From: Epichloe hybrida
Lineage: Eukaryota > Ascomycota > Sordariomycetes > Hypocreales > Clavicipitaceae
Direction of reading: 5' to 3'
Assembly: GCA_019022495.1 (NCBI GenBank)
Contig: JAFEKR010000012.1
Coordinates: forward strand, 1,364,001 to 1,428,000
DNA: 64,000 nt
The notes beneath the pieces were generated by a model. That model saw only the letters and a program-made list of their open reading frames with translations, had not been told where the DNA came from and did not search any database. Position 1 is the first letter of the stretch; each line of letters starts with the position of its first letter. Positions 1 through 11,054 of the stretch are shown in pieces. A program made the translations under genes and the position numbers.

Positions 1-505
1 AATACTCGAGATGTTTCCCTCGACGTACCTCAATGATGCGGGCAGGCCTGTCCTGCCACGAATTTGGATGACTCTCCGCGGACAGGACCTTGACCAGATC
101 GACACTACTCTCCCAGCTCTTGAAACCACCTTCGTAAACACCAGTTTTGACATCATGATCACCCAGTTCCCCATCTAGACACCCTTCCTCATTTTCTGCC
201 TCTGCCATCAGCTGTACCCTGACGTCCCAAAGTTCGCGACGGGGAAGCTTCAATGTCTGTCCATCGCCGAGGCATACATCCAGGATGCTGTACGCGATCT
301 TGGATGGCATGCTAGAAAGCATCGAGTCCAGACCATGTTGCATCGGTGGAAGCTGCGGCTTTCCCGGGATAGGAAATGCGCTGGCTTCAGATGTTCTATG
401 CCCAATTGTTTGTGTTCGAAGCTGGTTCTCTTGAGGGCCAGACGAGACCTGAAGTCCTGGGTCGATGTCTATGTCGTCCCCGGAAAAACTGAAAGAGAAC
501 GGCAT
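1..505 (-). CDS. HPM1: Protein-histidine N-methyltransferase, HPM1/METTL18 family (partial, C-terminus off the window)
   Basis: Only the N-terminal exon lies here, reading from an ATG at 505 down to 29 (159 codons). It ends in Arg-Ile-Ile-Glu followed by a GTACGT donor at 28-23, so the Gly-rich SAM-binding motif expected next is beyond the edge. The diagnostic stretch is VYEGGFKSWESSVDLVKVL, which matches the block found just before SAM motif I in Hpm1/METTL18 proteins. The first ~70 residues are Ser/Pro/Gln-rich and probably disordered. Yeast Hpm1 methylates a histidine of ribosomal protein Rpl3; that substrate is inferred for this protein. The gene is divergent from SDH7, with a 297-bp shared upstream region. 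Another lysine/histidine methyltransferase of the same superfamily is the main alternative. Confidence 0.82.
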   Translation of the reverse strand, partial: MPFSFSFSGDDIDIDPGLQVSSGPQENQLRTQTIGHRTSEASAFPIPGKPQLPPMQHGLDSMLSSMPSKIAYSILDVCLGDGQTLKLPRRELWDVRVQLMAEAENEEGCLDGELGDHDVKTGVYEGGFKSWESSVDLVKVLSAESHPNSWQDRPARIIEVRRGKHLEY

Positions 506-802
506 GATGTAAAATAACCCAGAGGTTGTTTCTCACCACAGCCTGTCTTTCAGCCACGCCTCAGATGCTACACGCAATGGGGTCGATTCGACTAATACTT
601 CATGCTGAAGTTGATTCAAGTGGGATGAAGTTTGTGCATGTGGCAGTCGCATGTGGGGCCGATCCCCATCTTGATGTCTCGGACAACCTTTTTCATCAGC
701 AAAGCCAGTCCCAAAAGACTCAGCGCAGACTGATCTCCACGCTCCAGCCTGTGACCATCATCTAGCACCTCAGACTGCAGACGTGTTGCCTGTGTTGTCA
801 TT
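506..802. promoter_or_regulatory. Divergent intergenic region between HPM1 and SDH7
   Basis: This 297-bp region separates two start codons facing away from each other, so it should hold both promoters. I see no convincing TATA box or known operator. The several short open frames here have no recognisable content. Confidence 0.5.
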
Positions 803-1338
803 ATGCGCCCTTCATTCTCGATGTTGGCTGCCGCAGCGGCGGAAAACGGCTTGCGACAGACCCACATGGCTCTGCTCCCGCCAATCCCCTTGTACAGACG
901 ACTGCTGCGAGCTCATAGAAAGCACCTGCCTCTCGAGATGCGCGTATTGGGTGACGAATATATCAAGGCCGAGTTTAGGCTCCATCGGAAGGTGGACAAC
1001 CGAGCCCATTTGGTACGTGAATAGAGGCCGCCTTCTGTCCGTGGCACTGTCCCACGGAGGCCAATCCTTATGATGCCAGGTGCTAACTCACTCCCGGTTT
1101 TTTTTTTGGCCACCAGATTGGATTTCTCAGTGAATGGCAACTGTATGCGCAGAAAATCGAGGGTGATTCTTGGGTTGGCGAGAAAATCGACGAGGTAAAG
1201 CTTCAAAGGATGAGTGGTAAGTTTGTCAATTTGGAAAGTTGTATAAGCATCACTGACGATCACTCCATAGATGAGCAGATTCACCAGCTTTATGACTTAT
1301 TGCAGGCGATACAAAGCCGCAGCAAGGATGGCTCATAA
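803..1338 (+). CDS. SDH7: Succinate dehydrogenase assembly factor 3 (SDHAF3/Acn9/Sdh7), LYR protein
   Basis: Three exons are read: 803-1012, 1117-1215(+G1216) and 1271-1338, with donors GTACGT at 1013 and GTAAGT at 1217 and acceptors CAG at 1116 and TAG at 1270. The joined product is about 125 residues, the usual size. Residues 1-20 look like a short mitochondrial targeting leader rich in Ala with a few Arg. The LYR tripeptide is at 30-32 inside the conserved LLPPIPLYRRLLRAHR block, followed by a GDEYIKAEFR block and, across intron 1, the conserved GFLSEWQLYAQK block. The family acts in the mitochondrial matrix, protecting the Fe-S subunit Sdh2 during assembly of complex II. The gene converges on DHR2 with 148 bp between stop codons. 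Confidence 0.93.
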
Positions 1339-1486
1339 GATGTATAACGTGATTTCATCATCATATTCATTTGGTACCGCAAACTTTTTAAAATAAAGTT
1401 TCATAAGTCAGGCGAGATATAATCCTAGGCATTGACAACACTCCTCTCTGCACATGTATACTCGCTGGACGTTGACGAAGCTCGGA

Positions 1487-3811
1487 TCATCTGATCTCCA
1501 ATGCCTCGGCAATCCATGCAGCCTGAATGGCACTCACCTTTTTAGCGTAGCTTTTGTTAGTGAACACATGATCCAAGAACATTATTGCCTCTTTCTTCTG
1601 TCCATGGAGAACGCTTGCTGGATGGATGGCAACCACATGTTTGCCGTGAACTGTCACATAACTTCCATCAGGAGCTAGCATCGCCGTCTTGTAGGCATAT
1701 CCCCGTAAAAAACATCGTAGGACAGTTTCAGCCCTTTCTGGAGCTAGCGGAGTGAATGGCTGGGGGTCTGGCTCTGGTGCATTCCTCAATATCTTTTCTT
1801 TCAAGCATATGCCACGAAGTTGTCTTCTGATATTCAAAGCTTGTTTTATGTTTCTGATATTGATCTTTTTCTTTTTGCACCACTGCATTCTGTCGGTATT
1901 CTCGGCCGTGTATTGTTGTATAGTCGTTGAGTACGTGATCAAGTCGCCTTCTCGCCGTTGCAGTTCCTTACGAGAAAGCTCCAGCTCCTCTTGCCCTTCA
2001 TCTGACTGTACCTGGAGAAATATGTCTTCTCCACTAGTAATGCACGAGATAATATCGATCGCCTCGATGACACAGTCAAAATCTGGCCTCTCGGCTGCCA
2101 GCAAAACTGCGCCGAGCGGCGCAGGAACCGGCAAACGTGCCATTTTCTCTCCAGCTGAGGTGATACAGCCATCGTCATCCAATGCTCCTAGATAATGCAA
2201 CTGGATCAAAGCCTGTTCAATGGCTTCCGTGTCAGGAGTATCAATCAATGGAAACGCAAGCACATCCCGAATTCCGCGGGCTTTCATGGTCAAAACAGCA
2301 CCAAGGACATCATTGCGCAAAATTTCAGGGAGATCAGACTCTGACAATGCTTCAAACGCAGCTTCGGTATACAGTCTGAAGCACTTTCCCGGAGCTTCAC
2401 GTCCAGCTCTACCCGCGCGCTGAATAGCCGAAGATTTGGAAATTGGTTTGGCCAGCAAGGATTCCATGCCAAGACGTGGTCTGTACTGTTTGATCTTTGC
2501 CTTGCCACAGTCAACCACATATCGAACACCTGGCACAGTAACTGACGTCTCGGCGATGTTCGTTGCTAGAACAACTTTTCTGGTGAATCTCGCCGAAACG
2601 GGCTGAAAAGCCTCTTGTTGGCCATCGAGAGATAACTGGCCATACAATGGCAAGACTTTGATTCTTGGCACGTTTGATGCCAAGGTAGTTGCATATTCGT
2701 CGATAAGCTTTTGTGCAGCCTCTATTTCTTCCTGACCAGTCAAGAAAGCTAGAATGTCACCCGGCAGAGGCTCCTCCATGTGAATTTTGAGTATCTTCTT
2801 CACAAGCGCATCCTGAATATCGGCGACAGGCCGAGCTTCGTGGACGACTTCTACAGGAAACTGACGGCCTTCGATGTGAAGCACTTGAACAATGTCAGTC
2901 TTGGATACAGTCGATGGCGCATCATTGAAGAACGATTGGAAAATTTCAACGTTTGCTGTAGCACTCATGATGATGACTCTGAGAGGGATTCCGCCTCGCA
3001 TCTCTGTTCCCGCGTTAATGATTTGTTTGAGGAAGCCGACGAGAAGGTCAACATCGAGACTTCTCTCGTGAATCTCGTCAATAACAATGGCGCTGTATTG
3101 CCGCAAGTATGGATCTCTCAGAAGTTCTTGAAGTAGTGTTCCCTCTGTGAGAAATTTGATTTTGGCCCCTTTCGGAACTCTATGGTCAAATCGCACAGAG
3201 TAACCAACAAGTCCACGCCCGTCCGGACCAGCTTTGCTCAAAGGGGTTCCAGCTTCATGGGACACTCTGTATGCTATAGTGGTAGCAGCAACTCTTCTAG
3301 GTTGAGTAATGCCAATAGTACCGCCAACAAAAATTTCATCTCGAGATCCAAGGGCGTGGGTTTTCCGCCGATTGCACCATGACTCTTGATAGAGAAATTG
3401 TGGGACTTGAGTACTTTTTCCTGAACCGGTCTCACCAACTATTATAATGACCTGATTTTCGTCGCCTCGAAGAGCCCTCTGAATTTCTGAACGATACTGC
3501 CATATCGGGAGCTTTTTGCGGTTTTGAAGGAGTTTTGTGTCTTCGGTTCCTTTCAGGCACCCTTTCTCTGCCGGAAGAGATTGGTCAAATTGTTCCGGAA
3601 TCAATTTGGCTTTCGATATATTTTTATCAGCCACGATGCTTGGTCCTTCCAACTGCTGGCTATCTTGGGGGGGTCCTGCTGTTGAACGCTCCCTCTTGAC
3701 TGGTGGTGCTAGGTACGCATCAAGTGAGATGACTTTGCTTCCGAGTATGATTGTGTTTGGCGCTTTTTTACGCTGGTTGGCAGCTTTATTAGAAGAACCT
3801 CTAGAATGCAT
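1487..3811 (-). CDS. DHR2: DEIH-box ATP-dependent RNA helicase, Dhr2-like (ribosome biogenesis)
   Basis: A single uninterrupted frame of 774 residues from the ATG at 3811. Superfamily 2 DEAH-type motifs are all present and in order: motif I GETGSGKST at 126-134, motif Ia TQPRRVAA at 169-176, motif II DEIH at 245-248, motif III SAT at 283-285, motif VI QRAGRAGR at 464-471. Helicase-associated (HA2) and OB-fold regions follow, ending near residue 774. The DEIH box, the short ~100-residue N-terminal extension and the total size fit yeast Dhr2 (735 residues), a nucleolar helicase needed for 18S rRNA maturation; Prp22/Prp16-type splicing helicases are much longer. The N-terminal extension is basic and includes KVISLDAYL. 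The helicase class is certain; the Dhr2 assignment is by overall likeness. Confidence 0.88.
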   Translation of the reverse strand: MHSRGSSNKAANQRKKAPNTIILGSKVISLDAYLAPPVKRERSTAGPPQDSQQLEGPSIVADKNISKAKLIPEQFDQSLPAEKGCLKGTEDTKLLQNRKKLPIWQYRSEIQRALRGDENQVIIIVGETGSGKSTQVPQFLYQESWCNRRKTHALGSRDEIFVGGTIGITQPRRVAATTIAYRVSHEAGTPLSKAGPDGRGLVGYSVRFDHRVPKGAKIKFLTEGTLLQELLRDPYLRQYSAIVIDEIHERSLDVDLLVGFLKQIINAGTEMRGGIPLRVIIMSATANVEIFQSFFNDAPSTVSKTDIVQVLHIEGRQFPVEVVHEARPVADIQDALVKKILKIHMEEPLPGDILAFLTGQEEIEAAQKLIDEYATTLASNVPRIKVLPLYGQLSLDGQQEAFQPVSARFTRKVVLATNIAETSVTVPGVRYVVDCGKAKIKQYRPRLGMESLLAKPISKSSAIQRAGRAGREAPGKCFRLYTEAAFEALSESDLPEILRNDVLGAVLTMKARGIRDVLAFPLIDTPDTEAIEQALIQLHYLGALDDDGCITSAGEKMARLPVPAPLGAVLLAAERPDFDCVIEAIDIISCITSGEDIFLQVQSDEGQEELELSRKELQRREGDLITYSTTIQQYTAENTDRMQWCKKKKINIRNIKQALNIRRQLRGICLKEKILRNAPEPDPQPFTPLAPERAETVLRCFLRGYAYKTAMLAPDGSYVTVHGKHVVAIHPASVLHGQKKEAIMFLDHVFTNKSYAKKVSAIQAAWIAEALEIR

Positions 3812-4333
3812 TTCGAGCCGCAGCCAAGTTGTCTTTGCAGTCGGAACGTTGAAGATTCGGAGTCATATTTCGAGTTCAGGTTTGCAGAGGAACTCAGGTG
3901 CAAGGTTCTCAGCACTGTGCCCAGGAAAATTAAGCGGGACCAGGTGCACTCGTGCTTCGACTGACAAGTGCATGGGGTCCCGAATGGTCGGCAGGACCAG
4001 TCTTGTCAAAGGCCCGCTACAAATGACTTTCAGAGTCACTGCTCTTTCGCCTACGTAGGTGCTTGTCCTTAGCTTGGCAGGACATTTATTTGTGTTCCTG
4101 TCAAAGAAGAAAAATCGAAAAAAGAGCAGTTCTCTCTCTACTATGCATGATGTTATTGGGGGGTTGAGCTTCACTATCAGTCGCACATCTTCCGAATTGG
4201 ACTTCACTCGTAGACTAGAATATTATGGCTATCGCTAATCGATTGAACGACCCTATGTCCTATTGTTGTCTTCTGTTGCATTCGAGACCTCGACAAGCCC
4301 CCGAGTCTAGCGCACTTGGCTTGCTCGAGCATT
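3812..4333. other. Intergenic region, DHR2 upstream / SEC9 downstream
   Basis: About 520 bp holding the presumed DHR2 promoter and the SEC9 3' end. Short open frames overlap here on both strands but none shows a recognisable protein or splice-consistent continuation. Confidence 0.45.
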
Positions 4334-5671
4334 CTATTTGATACGGGCCAAACGTTCACGGTTCATTCTTGTGGCGTCGTCTACAGCATCGCTCTGTACA
4401 AAGGGTCAGCTTGGCTCGGTGGGGGGTTTTTTTGGGAAGGGGGGGAAGCAGCGTGTTGAGTTTACCTTGCCCATAATCCTGTCAATCTGTTTGTTTTGGG
4501 AGTCAACTTCCTTGCCAATGGCCTTACCGACCATATTCATCATGGAAACCTGACCCTCGAGCTCTGTCAATCCATCGTCAATCTGGTCCTCCAATTCATC
4601 CGCTCCTTCCTCATCGTCCAAGTTAAACTTGCCATAATCCTTTTTACGCTGTGGGCGAGGACGACCGGCGGCATTGATATTCTGGAATGTGGTTTCCATC
4701 CGTTGATTCGCAGAGTAGCCCTCGCGACGAGTTTCCTCTCTCTGCTCTCTTTCGGCTCTATGCCTGCTCATAACCTCATCGTCCGCCTTCTGCTGTCGCT
4801 GCTTAGATGTAAAGGGATTATTGACATGAACGGCGAACATGCTGCGATTGAGAGTTTTTAATTCTGCTGCCCGATCCTGTGCAACCTTGTTTTGATTCGC
4901 GGCGAGATCGAGATTCTTCTCGGTATTGTGTAAGCGTTCACCTTGGGCGCCGAGACGAGCAAGCGTCGCTTGGCCTACTTCGTTCGCCTGTCTTGCCATC
5001 TGAACTGAGCGTGACACTGAAGAGGAGCTTTCTTGTTGAATTTGCCGCTTCTGAGCAAGTACACCTTGGTACTCAGCTTCCTCCTGCTCTTCTGCTGTCA
5101 GCTCGCGTCGCTCACCGTACCCGCCGTACGAGTCGTTCTCTGAACCGGGCTGTCCATACGATGCCACTGATGGAGGCACCTGTTGTCTTTCTGCTTGGCG
5201 CTCCTGCGCACCTGAGAAAAGAACATCACGGTTCTCGTCGGGTTCATTATTAGTACGACCGAACCCACCGTAACCACCAGGGCCGCGGGCACTGCCTGCC
5301 GGGCTATTATATCGGTCGGAGCCATATCCGCCCCCGGAGCCATATCGATCAGAGCCATATCCCGTTGGGGCAGAATCGCCATAACTACTACCAGGTGCTT
5401 GGTTTTGGCCGCCAGAGCCGTGTCCGCCAGCGGGACCACCTTGACTGTTTAAGGAGACTTCTTGTCGCTTGTCGGCTCCTAGCCCAGCACGAACTTGCTG
5501 ATACGGAGTGATATTGGCATATTTGGCGCTGTCGGCGTATGGATCGATGGCGCCTTGTTGGGCATAGGGGTTGTCTGATTGCGTCTGGGAATGCTTCTTG
5601 CGGCCGAAGAGTGCGCTGCGATTAGCATCATCGCCGTCATCACCTTTCCTTCCAAAACCAAACTTTTTCAT
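4334..5671 (-). CDS. SEC9: SNAP-25-like t-SNARE Sec9 (plasma membrane secretion)
   Basis: Exon 1 runs 5671-4466 (402 codons) and ends in Gly-Lys before a GTAAAC donor. A short 72-nt intron with a run of C and A ends at CAG (4394-4396), and exon 2 (4393-4334) adds SDAVDDATRMNRERLARIK and a stop, the classic C-terminus of the Qc SNARE helix. The product is 421 residues. The N-terminal ~190 residues are a Gly/Ser/Tyr/Asn-rich low-complexity region with repeated GYGSDRYGS-like units. Two SNARE helices follow (roughly 195-285 and 345-421), linked by a segment containing NPF. No membrane anchor is seen, as expected for Sec9. The family pairs with Sso1 and Snc1/2 to drive exocytic vesicle fusion. 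Reading past the donor gives an unrelated Pro-rich tail, so the intron is required. Confidence 0.93.
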
Positions 5672-6440
5672 GACAGGCAGTATGCGTTGGTGATTATCAA
5701 ATCGTCAGACGGTCAGGTATCTTTGTGCTCCTAGAATTTCACTGGCGAAAAGAAAAGAAAATGAAATGCAGACGAGCGGTGGAAACACGGAGGGGATCAG
5801 GGAGTCAGGTAGTAAGTTGTAAGGTAGCCAGCCTAGGCTACGCACGAATCTGGCGTCTACATAATGACCCGCGGGGTAAGAACCAGGTGGCATCGTCTGG
5901 GCGCATTGATCTCGTCCCCACAGAAGACTTGATGGCAAGGCAGAAACGTCAGGTGGTGTGGCGGAGGTCGGCCGTGGCTCTGAATGTTCCAGGTTTACTC
6001 CGTACGTGCTAGTCTCCAATCCAACAAAGTGGTCTGTGTAAGTCGCTGTAATACGCGGGACCTGCGTGGTCCACAGGACATCATGACAGGGTGCGACAGG
6101 CCTCTTTTAAGCAAATGTAAGGTGCAATGTTAGCAGCGGCTGACATTGACGAATCTTTTGGCTTTAAGTGATCTTCGATCAGTGGCTGGTGAGTTCTCGA
6201 CGAGAGGGGTATCTAGAAATGTCTTCCATGCTTCAGAAGCGCACGTAGAGTCCAGGAACCAGAAACAAGCTCGGATTAATTGGCTCCAGACCATTCATCA
6301 AATAGATAATTAATGGGATGCTACAGGATCCTCGGCACAGAATCTTGTTCGCGTCTGGCTCTCGCAGTCTCCTGCTGCTCGTCAGTCCAGACCAGGGACG
6401 TGTGCAAAGTTTCTTGTAGTTCTAAATACGCCAATGAGGG
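5672..6440. promoter_or_regulatory. SEC9 upstream region
   Basis: This stretch lies between the SEC9 start codon and the inserted transposon. It has normal base composition and no supported gene. It contains one copy of a 46-bp dispersed repeat (6116-6161) also found upstream of HIS1. Confidence 0.45.
6116..6161 (+). repeat. 46-bp dispersed repeat, copy 1
   Basis: It begins TGTAAGGTGCAATGTTAGCA and ends ATCTTTTGG. It matches 19,650-19,695 at 41 of 46 positions in the same orientation. Each copy lies a few hundred bases upstream of a start codon (SEC9 here, HIS1 there). It may be a transposon scar or a shared regulatory block. Confidence 0.6.
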
Positions 6441-9084
6441 TGTCTATTTGTGAATTGCTCGGGGCGCAGCGATTTTTTGCTAGGTGCGCAGAAACCCCAC
6501 ACGCCCCGATTTTTTTAGCGGTCAGGCCCGTTGCCACACCCTATAGTATATTTATAGTACAAACGTATAGCAGCTTTACTAAGCACTAGAATTAACTGAT
6601 TTTTCCTTTAATCTATAACCTTTATTATAATAGATAAAAACCTAGAAAACCCACCCCTAAATTTACTACCCTCGCTAGGCTATGGTAGCTTTAATAAACT
6701 TTATATTGCTATATAAGCATTTAGCAAGTAAAATAGTGTAGCTTTTAGTAAAAGTAGTATTTCCTTAAAAACCCTAATAAATAGTATTTAATAGCCTCGC
6801 TCTAGCTAGCTAGATTATGATCGCAGTGGCTATTAAAGAGCTCCTAGAGGCTCTGGAATTTAATAAACGCGCTTATAAAAAACTAACTATAGTTACTAGC
6901 TTAAGGTAATGTCTGCTAATAATTCTAGTTATTAGGTATAGTATTATAAAGAGTAAGGCTGTTATAACTATAATAAATTAAGCGATTCTTCTAGGTATAT
7001 AATACATTATAAATTCATAAAGCAATAAAAGTAGTAAATATTATACCTTTTAAATTATACAAGCCTTTAACCTTGAAGTATTAGCATAATAATTCGCGAT
7101 AATAAAGAAGAAAAGCTTTATTTTATACCTAAAGATATTTATAATTAACGCTAAAGAGCTTGTTAAGATAAATTAGCTAGCTACATATTTTCCTAGTGGT
7201 TTATTAAGGAATTACAAGAGAAAGGCTTACCTTATAGGTATACTTATAATAATAAAAATTACATCATAAGCGCTATGTAGACCTACCCTTCCTATATTAA
7301 AAAATAGAAGGTTTTCTTAGAATTTATTAGCATAGACTATACCTATAAGATAAACCGCTAGGGTCTCTATCTATTAAATATTATTACTATTACGGATTAA
7401 AAATTAATCGTAAATATTGCATTTAGCTTCACTAGAACTAAAAAAGAGGAGGGTTATTGTTGGATACTAGCCTTACTAGAAGTAATTTGCTATAATCTCT
7501 AGATAGCAGCCCCTAAGGTTATTATAATAGACTTTAAAAAGGCACTAAAAAACGCCCTTAAGGTTATTTAGCCTAAGATATAGTAGTAGCTTTATACGTG
7601 GTATATTTAAGTAAATATAAAGAATAACTTCTATAAGAAGTGGATTAATAATAATAATAATAATAATGATAATAATAAATTAACACCTAAAGCCTTTAAT
7701 AATAGCCTAATAGGAGCTTTTTTAGTATTTAAAAAGCTACTCTACTTAGATATAAGTAACGATTTTTAATCTATTTGGATTTATATGATTAATACATATA
7801 AATCATAGCAATCTGCAATCCTTTACTACATAGAAGAGATATATCTTCTAGTTAAGTAATAGTAAGCTTGTTATTTTATAAAGGAATATTAAAATTTTAG
7901 CGAATAGGCAAATAGTTTTATAGAGGTCTCTTATAGAGCCCTAAAACTTAACCTATTTATAGGGACTAGTGACTTTCTATTGCTTGTGAATAGAATTTAT
8001 TAAATACTTAAGACCTAAGAGCGTAATTATTACGCCTATATAGCTAATAATGAAGTTAAGCAATAATTCTTAATTAATTGCAAGGAATAGCTTAGTAAGC
8101 TACTTACATAGATTTCCTACTAAGCTACTAACCTTCTAGTTAAGTAATATAAGCTTATTTAAGCTTATAAAACCAGAAAGTAAGCCCTTTAACCTTATAT
8201 AGGCTGTTTTACTAGGTAATTTAGTCTCCCTTATGCTTATTATATTTTAATAAAGAAAACTAACTCTAAGCTACTATAAAAGTATAAAATTAATTACTAT
8301 TAGTGGCTACAAAGGCCCTTAGTAAACCTCTATATGAATTCCTTACTTATTATTATAGAAATTATAGCTAACTTTAACTTCTAGAACCTCCATAACCTAT
8401 ACCTTTAAATTTATAATCCTATGCCTATCTTAACTTAGTAGTGAAAGGTAGTAATAAATAGAAAAGATACTTAACACTAATCTTTAAGCTAGAATAATAA
8501 TAATAGTTAATAACTTAAGCCTTAATTAAGCTAATAAGGCATGTAGAGGCTGCTTACACCAAGTATTTAAAGAGATTACACGTAAGCTAAGATTAATACC
8601 GCCATGAGAAATCAACGCCGCTAGTAGTAAGAAGCCCTATCCTCCTAATAGTTAAATACTAATAGAAATAATAGGTAAAGAGAAATAATTAAAGGATAGG
8701 GCTCTCTTAAGATTAAGGAATTTATTCCCTTAATGCTATTACTACTATTATAGCTAATAGATGTAACCGGATGGATAATTGAGGCACCTGGACGGCTAGA
8801 ATAACTAGAAAATCTAGCCTAAAAGTATATACTTTTAAAGAAAACACTAGAAAATATGTTTTTAAGCGATTTAGAGCCTACCTATGGTAGCGCTATTAAG
8901 AAATTTATGTAAATTACGTAAGCATATTATTTATTTAATTAAGGGCATTTGCTACTATATGTTTGTACTGTAAATATACTATGGGGTGTGGCAACGGGGA
9001 CGCTAGCCTAAAATCGGGGCGTGGTGGGGTATCCTGCGCACCTAGCAAAAAATCGCTGCGCCCCGAGCAATTCACGTCTATTTG
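6441..9084. mobile_element. Degenerate Mutator-like (MULE, Hop-like) DNA transposon with target-site duplication
   Basis: The element spans 6451-9074 (2,624 bp). Its ends are inverted repeats of about 124 bp (6451-6574 and 8951-9074) starting TGAATTGCTCGGGGCGCAGC; the outer ~45 bp are almost perfect. It is flanked by 10-bp direct repeats, TGTCTATTTG at 6441-6450 and CGTCTATTTG at 9075-9084 (9 of 10 match). Long inverted ends plus a 9-10-bp duplication are typical of MULEs; fungal Hop is the closest family I know. The interior is AT-rich and full of TAG/TAA stops, and the element interrupts normal DNA between SEC9 and velB. Confidence 0.85.
7100..8300 (+). pseudogene. Transposase remnant of the MULE
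   Basis: Plus-strand translation shows the MULE/FAR1-type transposase order despite many stops. A 'D-x-T-Y-K-T' type block and a 'LLNIIxIT' block lie around 7330-7390, a 'F-x-F-T-R-T-K-K-E-E-G-Y' block at about 7425-7460, a 'D-F-x-K-A-L-K-N-A' block (second catalytic Asp region) near 7530-7555, and 'LYTWYI' near 7590 where families have C-x-W-H. Stop codons are TAG and TAA, as expected from C-to-T changes at CAG, CAA and TGG codons. It cannot be functional. The limits are approximate. Confidence 0.65.
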
Positions 9085-9294
9085 GGAGCTTTGCTCTTCT
9101 TTCGGTTACGACTCGGGAACAATATCAGGCGAGCCGAATTTCACGTCAGCGATTTTTTATGACAGACCGATGATCTGTAGAGCGTATTGTCGCGTGATCG
9201 AGTACAAAATAGGACACTTGCAAACTGTTCGAATACTCATAAGCTGAGTGACAGCCCATCGTATCGACTTTCCCAAGCCGAGAATATTACGCAA

Positions 9295-11054
9295 CTAATC
9301 TCCGTAGTCGTCATCGTCGCCTCCTTTAACATTTGAATCTTTACGAATCGGTATCTTGATTCCCTGGGTAGCAAATGTTTTACTGAGTGGCGTGCTCTCG
9401 CACACGCCAGGAAACTTTTTGGCCGAATAAACATTGAAGATTTCACTGAAGCAGCACGCCAAAATCGGTGCCCTATTTTTGTTGATCTTGGGTGTTCCTG
9501 CATCGCGAGGCGCACCATCTGGCGGCCCGACATTCACGAAAGAATATCTCAAACTATGATATCCTGATTAGAACATGGCCCAAATGTATCATGCAAACAA
9601 GTGTAACATACCGAAAAGGGCCCTCTGTTCGTACGCTCAGATCTTGAAGGACGAACCATATTCCGATGCGATCTTCCGTATCACTCAATCGGAAAGCACT
9701 AGCAGCTAGACTGCCAATCAAATTCCGAGTGAACATGCCCTGGGGTTGCCCACCGACCATAGCCATTCGAGCCAGAGAGTTGTGGTCTTGAACATAGCCT
9801 GTTGCGTTGGAAGAACCGTTTCTGTTGTATGGGGAGACGCTTGTTTGTGAAGATAGAGGGGTGACTCCGCCATCCGAACGATATGATTGATGCTGAGGAA
9901 AAAATTGCTGTGGTGGCCCATAAGAGCCATTCGGAGGATAGACAGGGGCTATGAAGTCAAGTTTCAGCCGAGCTTACTTGATTTGTTCACTCAGAAGCTC
10001 GAGGGAGACGCCAATTCTTACCTTGACCATAGCTTGATTGGATTTGATAGTCTTGCACATAAGTGACCCCTTGAGGCTGATTATATGCTACTTCTCGATT
10101 AGATGGGAGAACGTGTTGCGTATACGGGACCATTCCAGCATCGCCGCCGTTCAAGGTCGTATACGAGTACGGGGTTGTTGAAGAAATGGATGGGCTACCC
10201 GTGGAGGAGCGAACGAGATTTACTTCTTTGGTACCATCTTCATTCCAAAGATCGACGTTCAGCACAAACATTGAATGATCGATATCACTGACAACGCATT
10301 AGCGAAATGGGGGATGGGGGATGGGAAGGAAATTGTCTAGGAGTGCTCGTACTTGCAATCAATCTCCTTGCCTGTCGTAATGTCTGTGATGATCAACCGG
10401 ACACATGGTGGGGGTGTGATAGGTCGGCGATCCTGATATGTGTTAGAGAACCCAACATGACTGTATTTCACATACATACTTTGTCCCCAAATCCACACAT
10501 GCGTGCTCGTTTAGGCTGTTGAACAACATCAAGCCTTATTCTTGTCAGTCCCAGTCAAGACGCATGGTTCTTTAAAGGCGTGAATTAACTCACTGATACT
10601 TGCGACCAGTACCTTCGTCAATCTTTGAGAATGGGTACAGCATTTGCGTTTGACCACCGCTGGGTTTTCCCGAGCATGCCAGGGCTATAGATCCTGAAGA
10701 ATTTTGTTGTGCCTCTTCTTGTCTAGAATTATGAGAAGATGGAGGTGGCATTTGTGATGCAGGCAAATGATGCTGCAACAGGCCACGGTTTTGGGCGTGC
10801 TGAGAGAGTGAGTGTGAGTGTGGGGGTGTTTCATTGGATACATGGCTAGTTTGAGTTTCGTGGTGCTGCAGCAGGTGTCTTTGTTGAAGATGATGATGGG
10901 GTTGCTGCTGTGTTTGTTGTTGGCTCTGGTATCCATAGGATGACAGGTCAGAAGGCTGGCGGCTTGACGAAGCCACGGAGCTCTGCTGAGGATAAGAAGC
11001 TCCTGGCAGAGGAAGCTGTTGGGACATGTCTGATGAAGGGTACGCCGAGCCCAT
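9295..11054 (-). CDS. velB: Velvet-family regulator VelB (development and secondary metabolism)
   Basis: Six exons are read on the minus strand: 11054-10594, 10534-10480, 10432-10353, 10287-10022, 9948-9612, 9553-9295, all with GT-AG introns and matching phase; the product is 485 residues. Residues 1-~140 are Ser/Gln/His-rich. The velvet fold starts near 145 and is split, as in known VelB proteins: first half with QQPKRARMCGFGDKDRRPIT and MFVLNVDLW (205-213), then a ~130-residue Tyr/Ser/Pro-rich insert, then the second half from about 348 with TRNLIGSLAASAFRL and KFPGVCESTPLSKTFATQG, ending in an acidic DDDDYGD tail. VelB binds VeA and VosA, enters the nucleus, and couples light response, sporulation and secondary metabolism; this role is inferred from the family. 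Confidence 0.95.
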
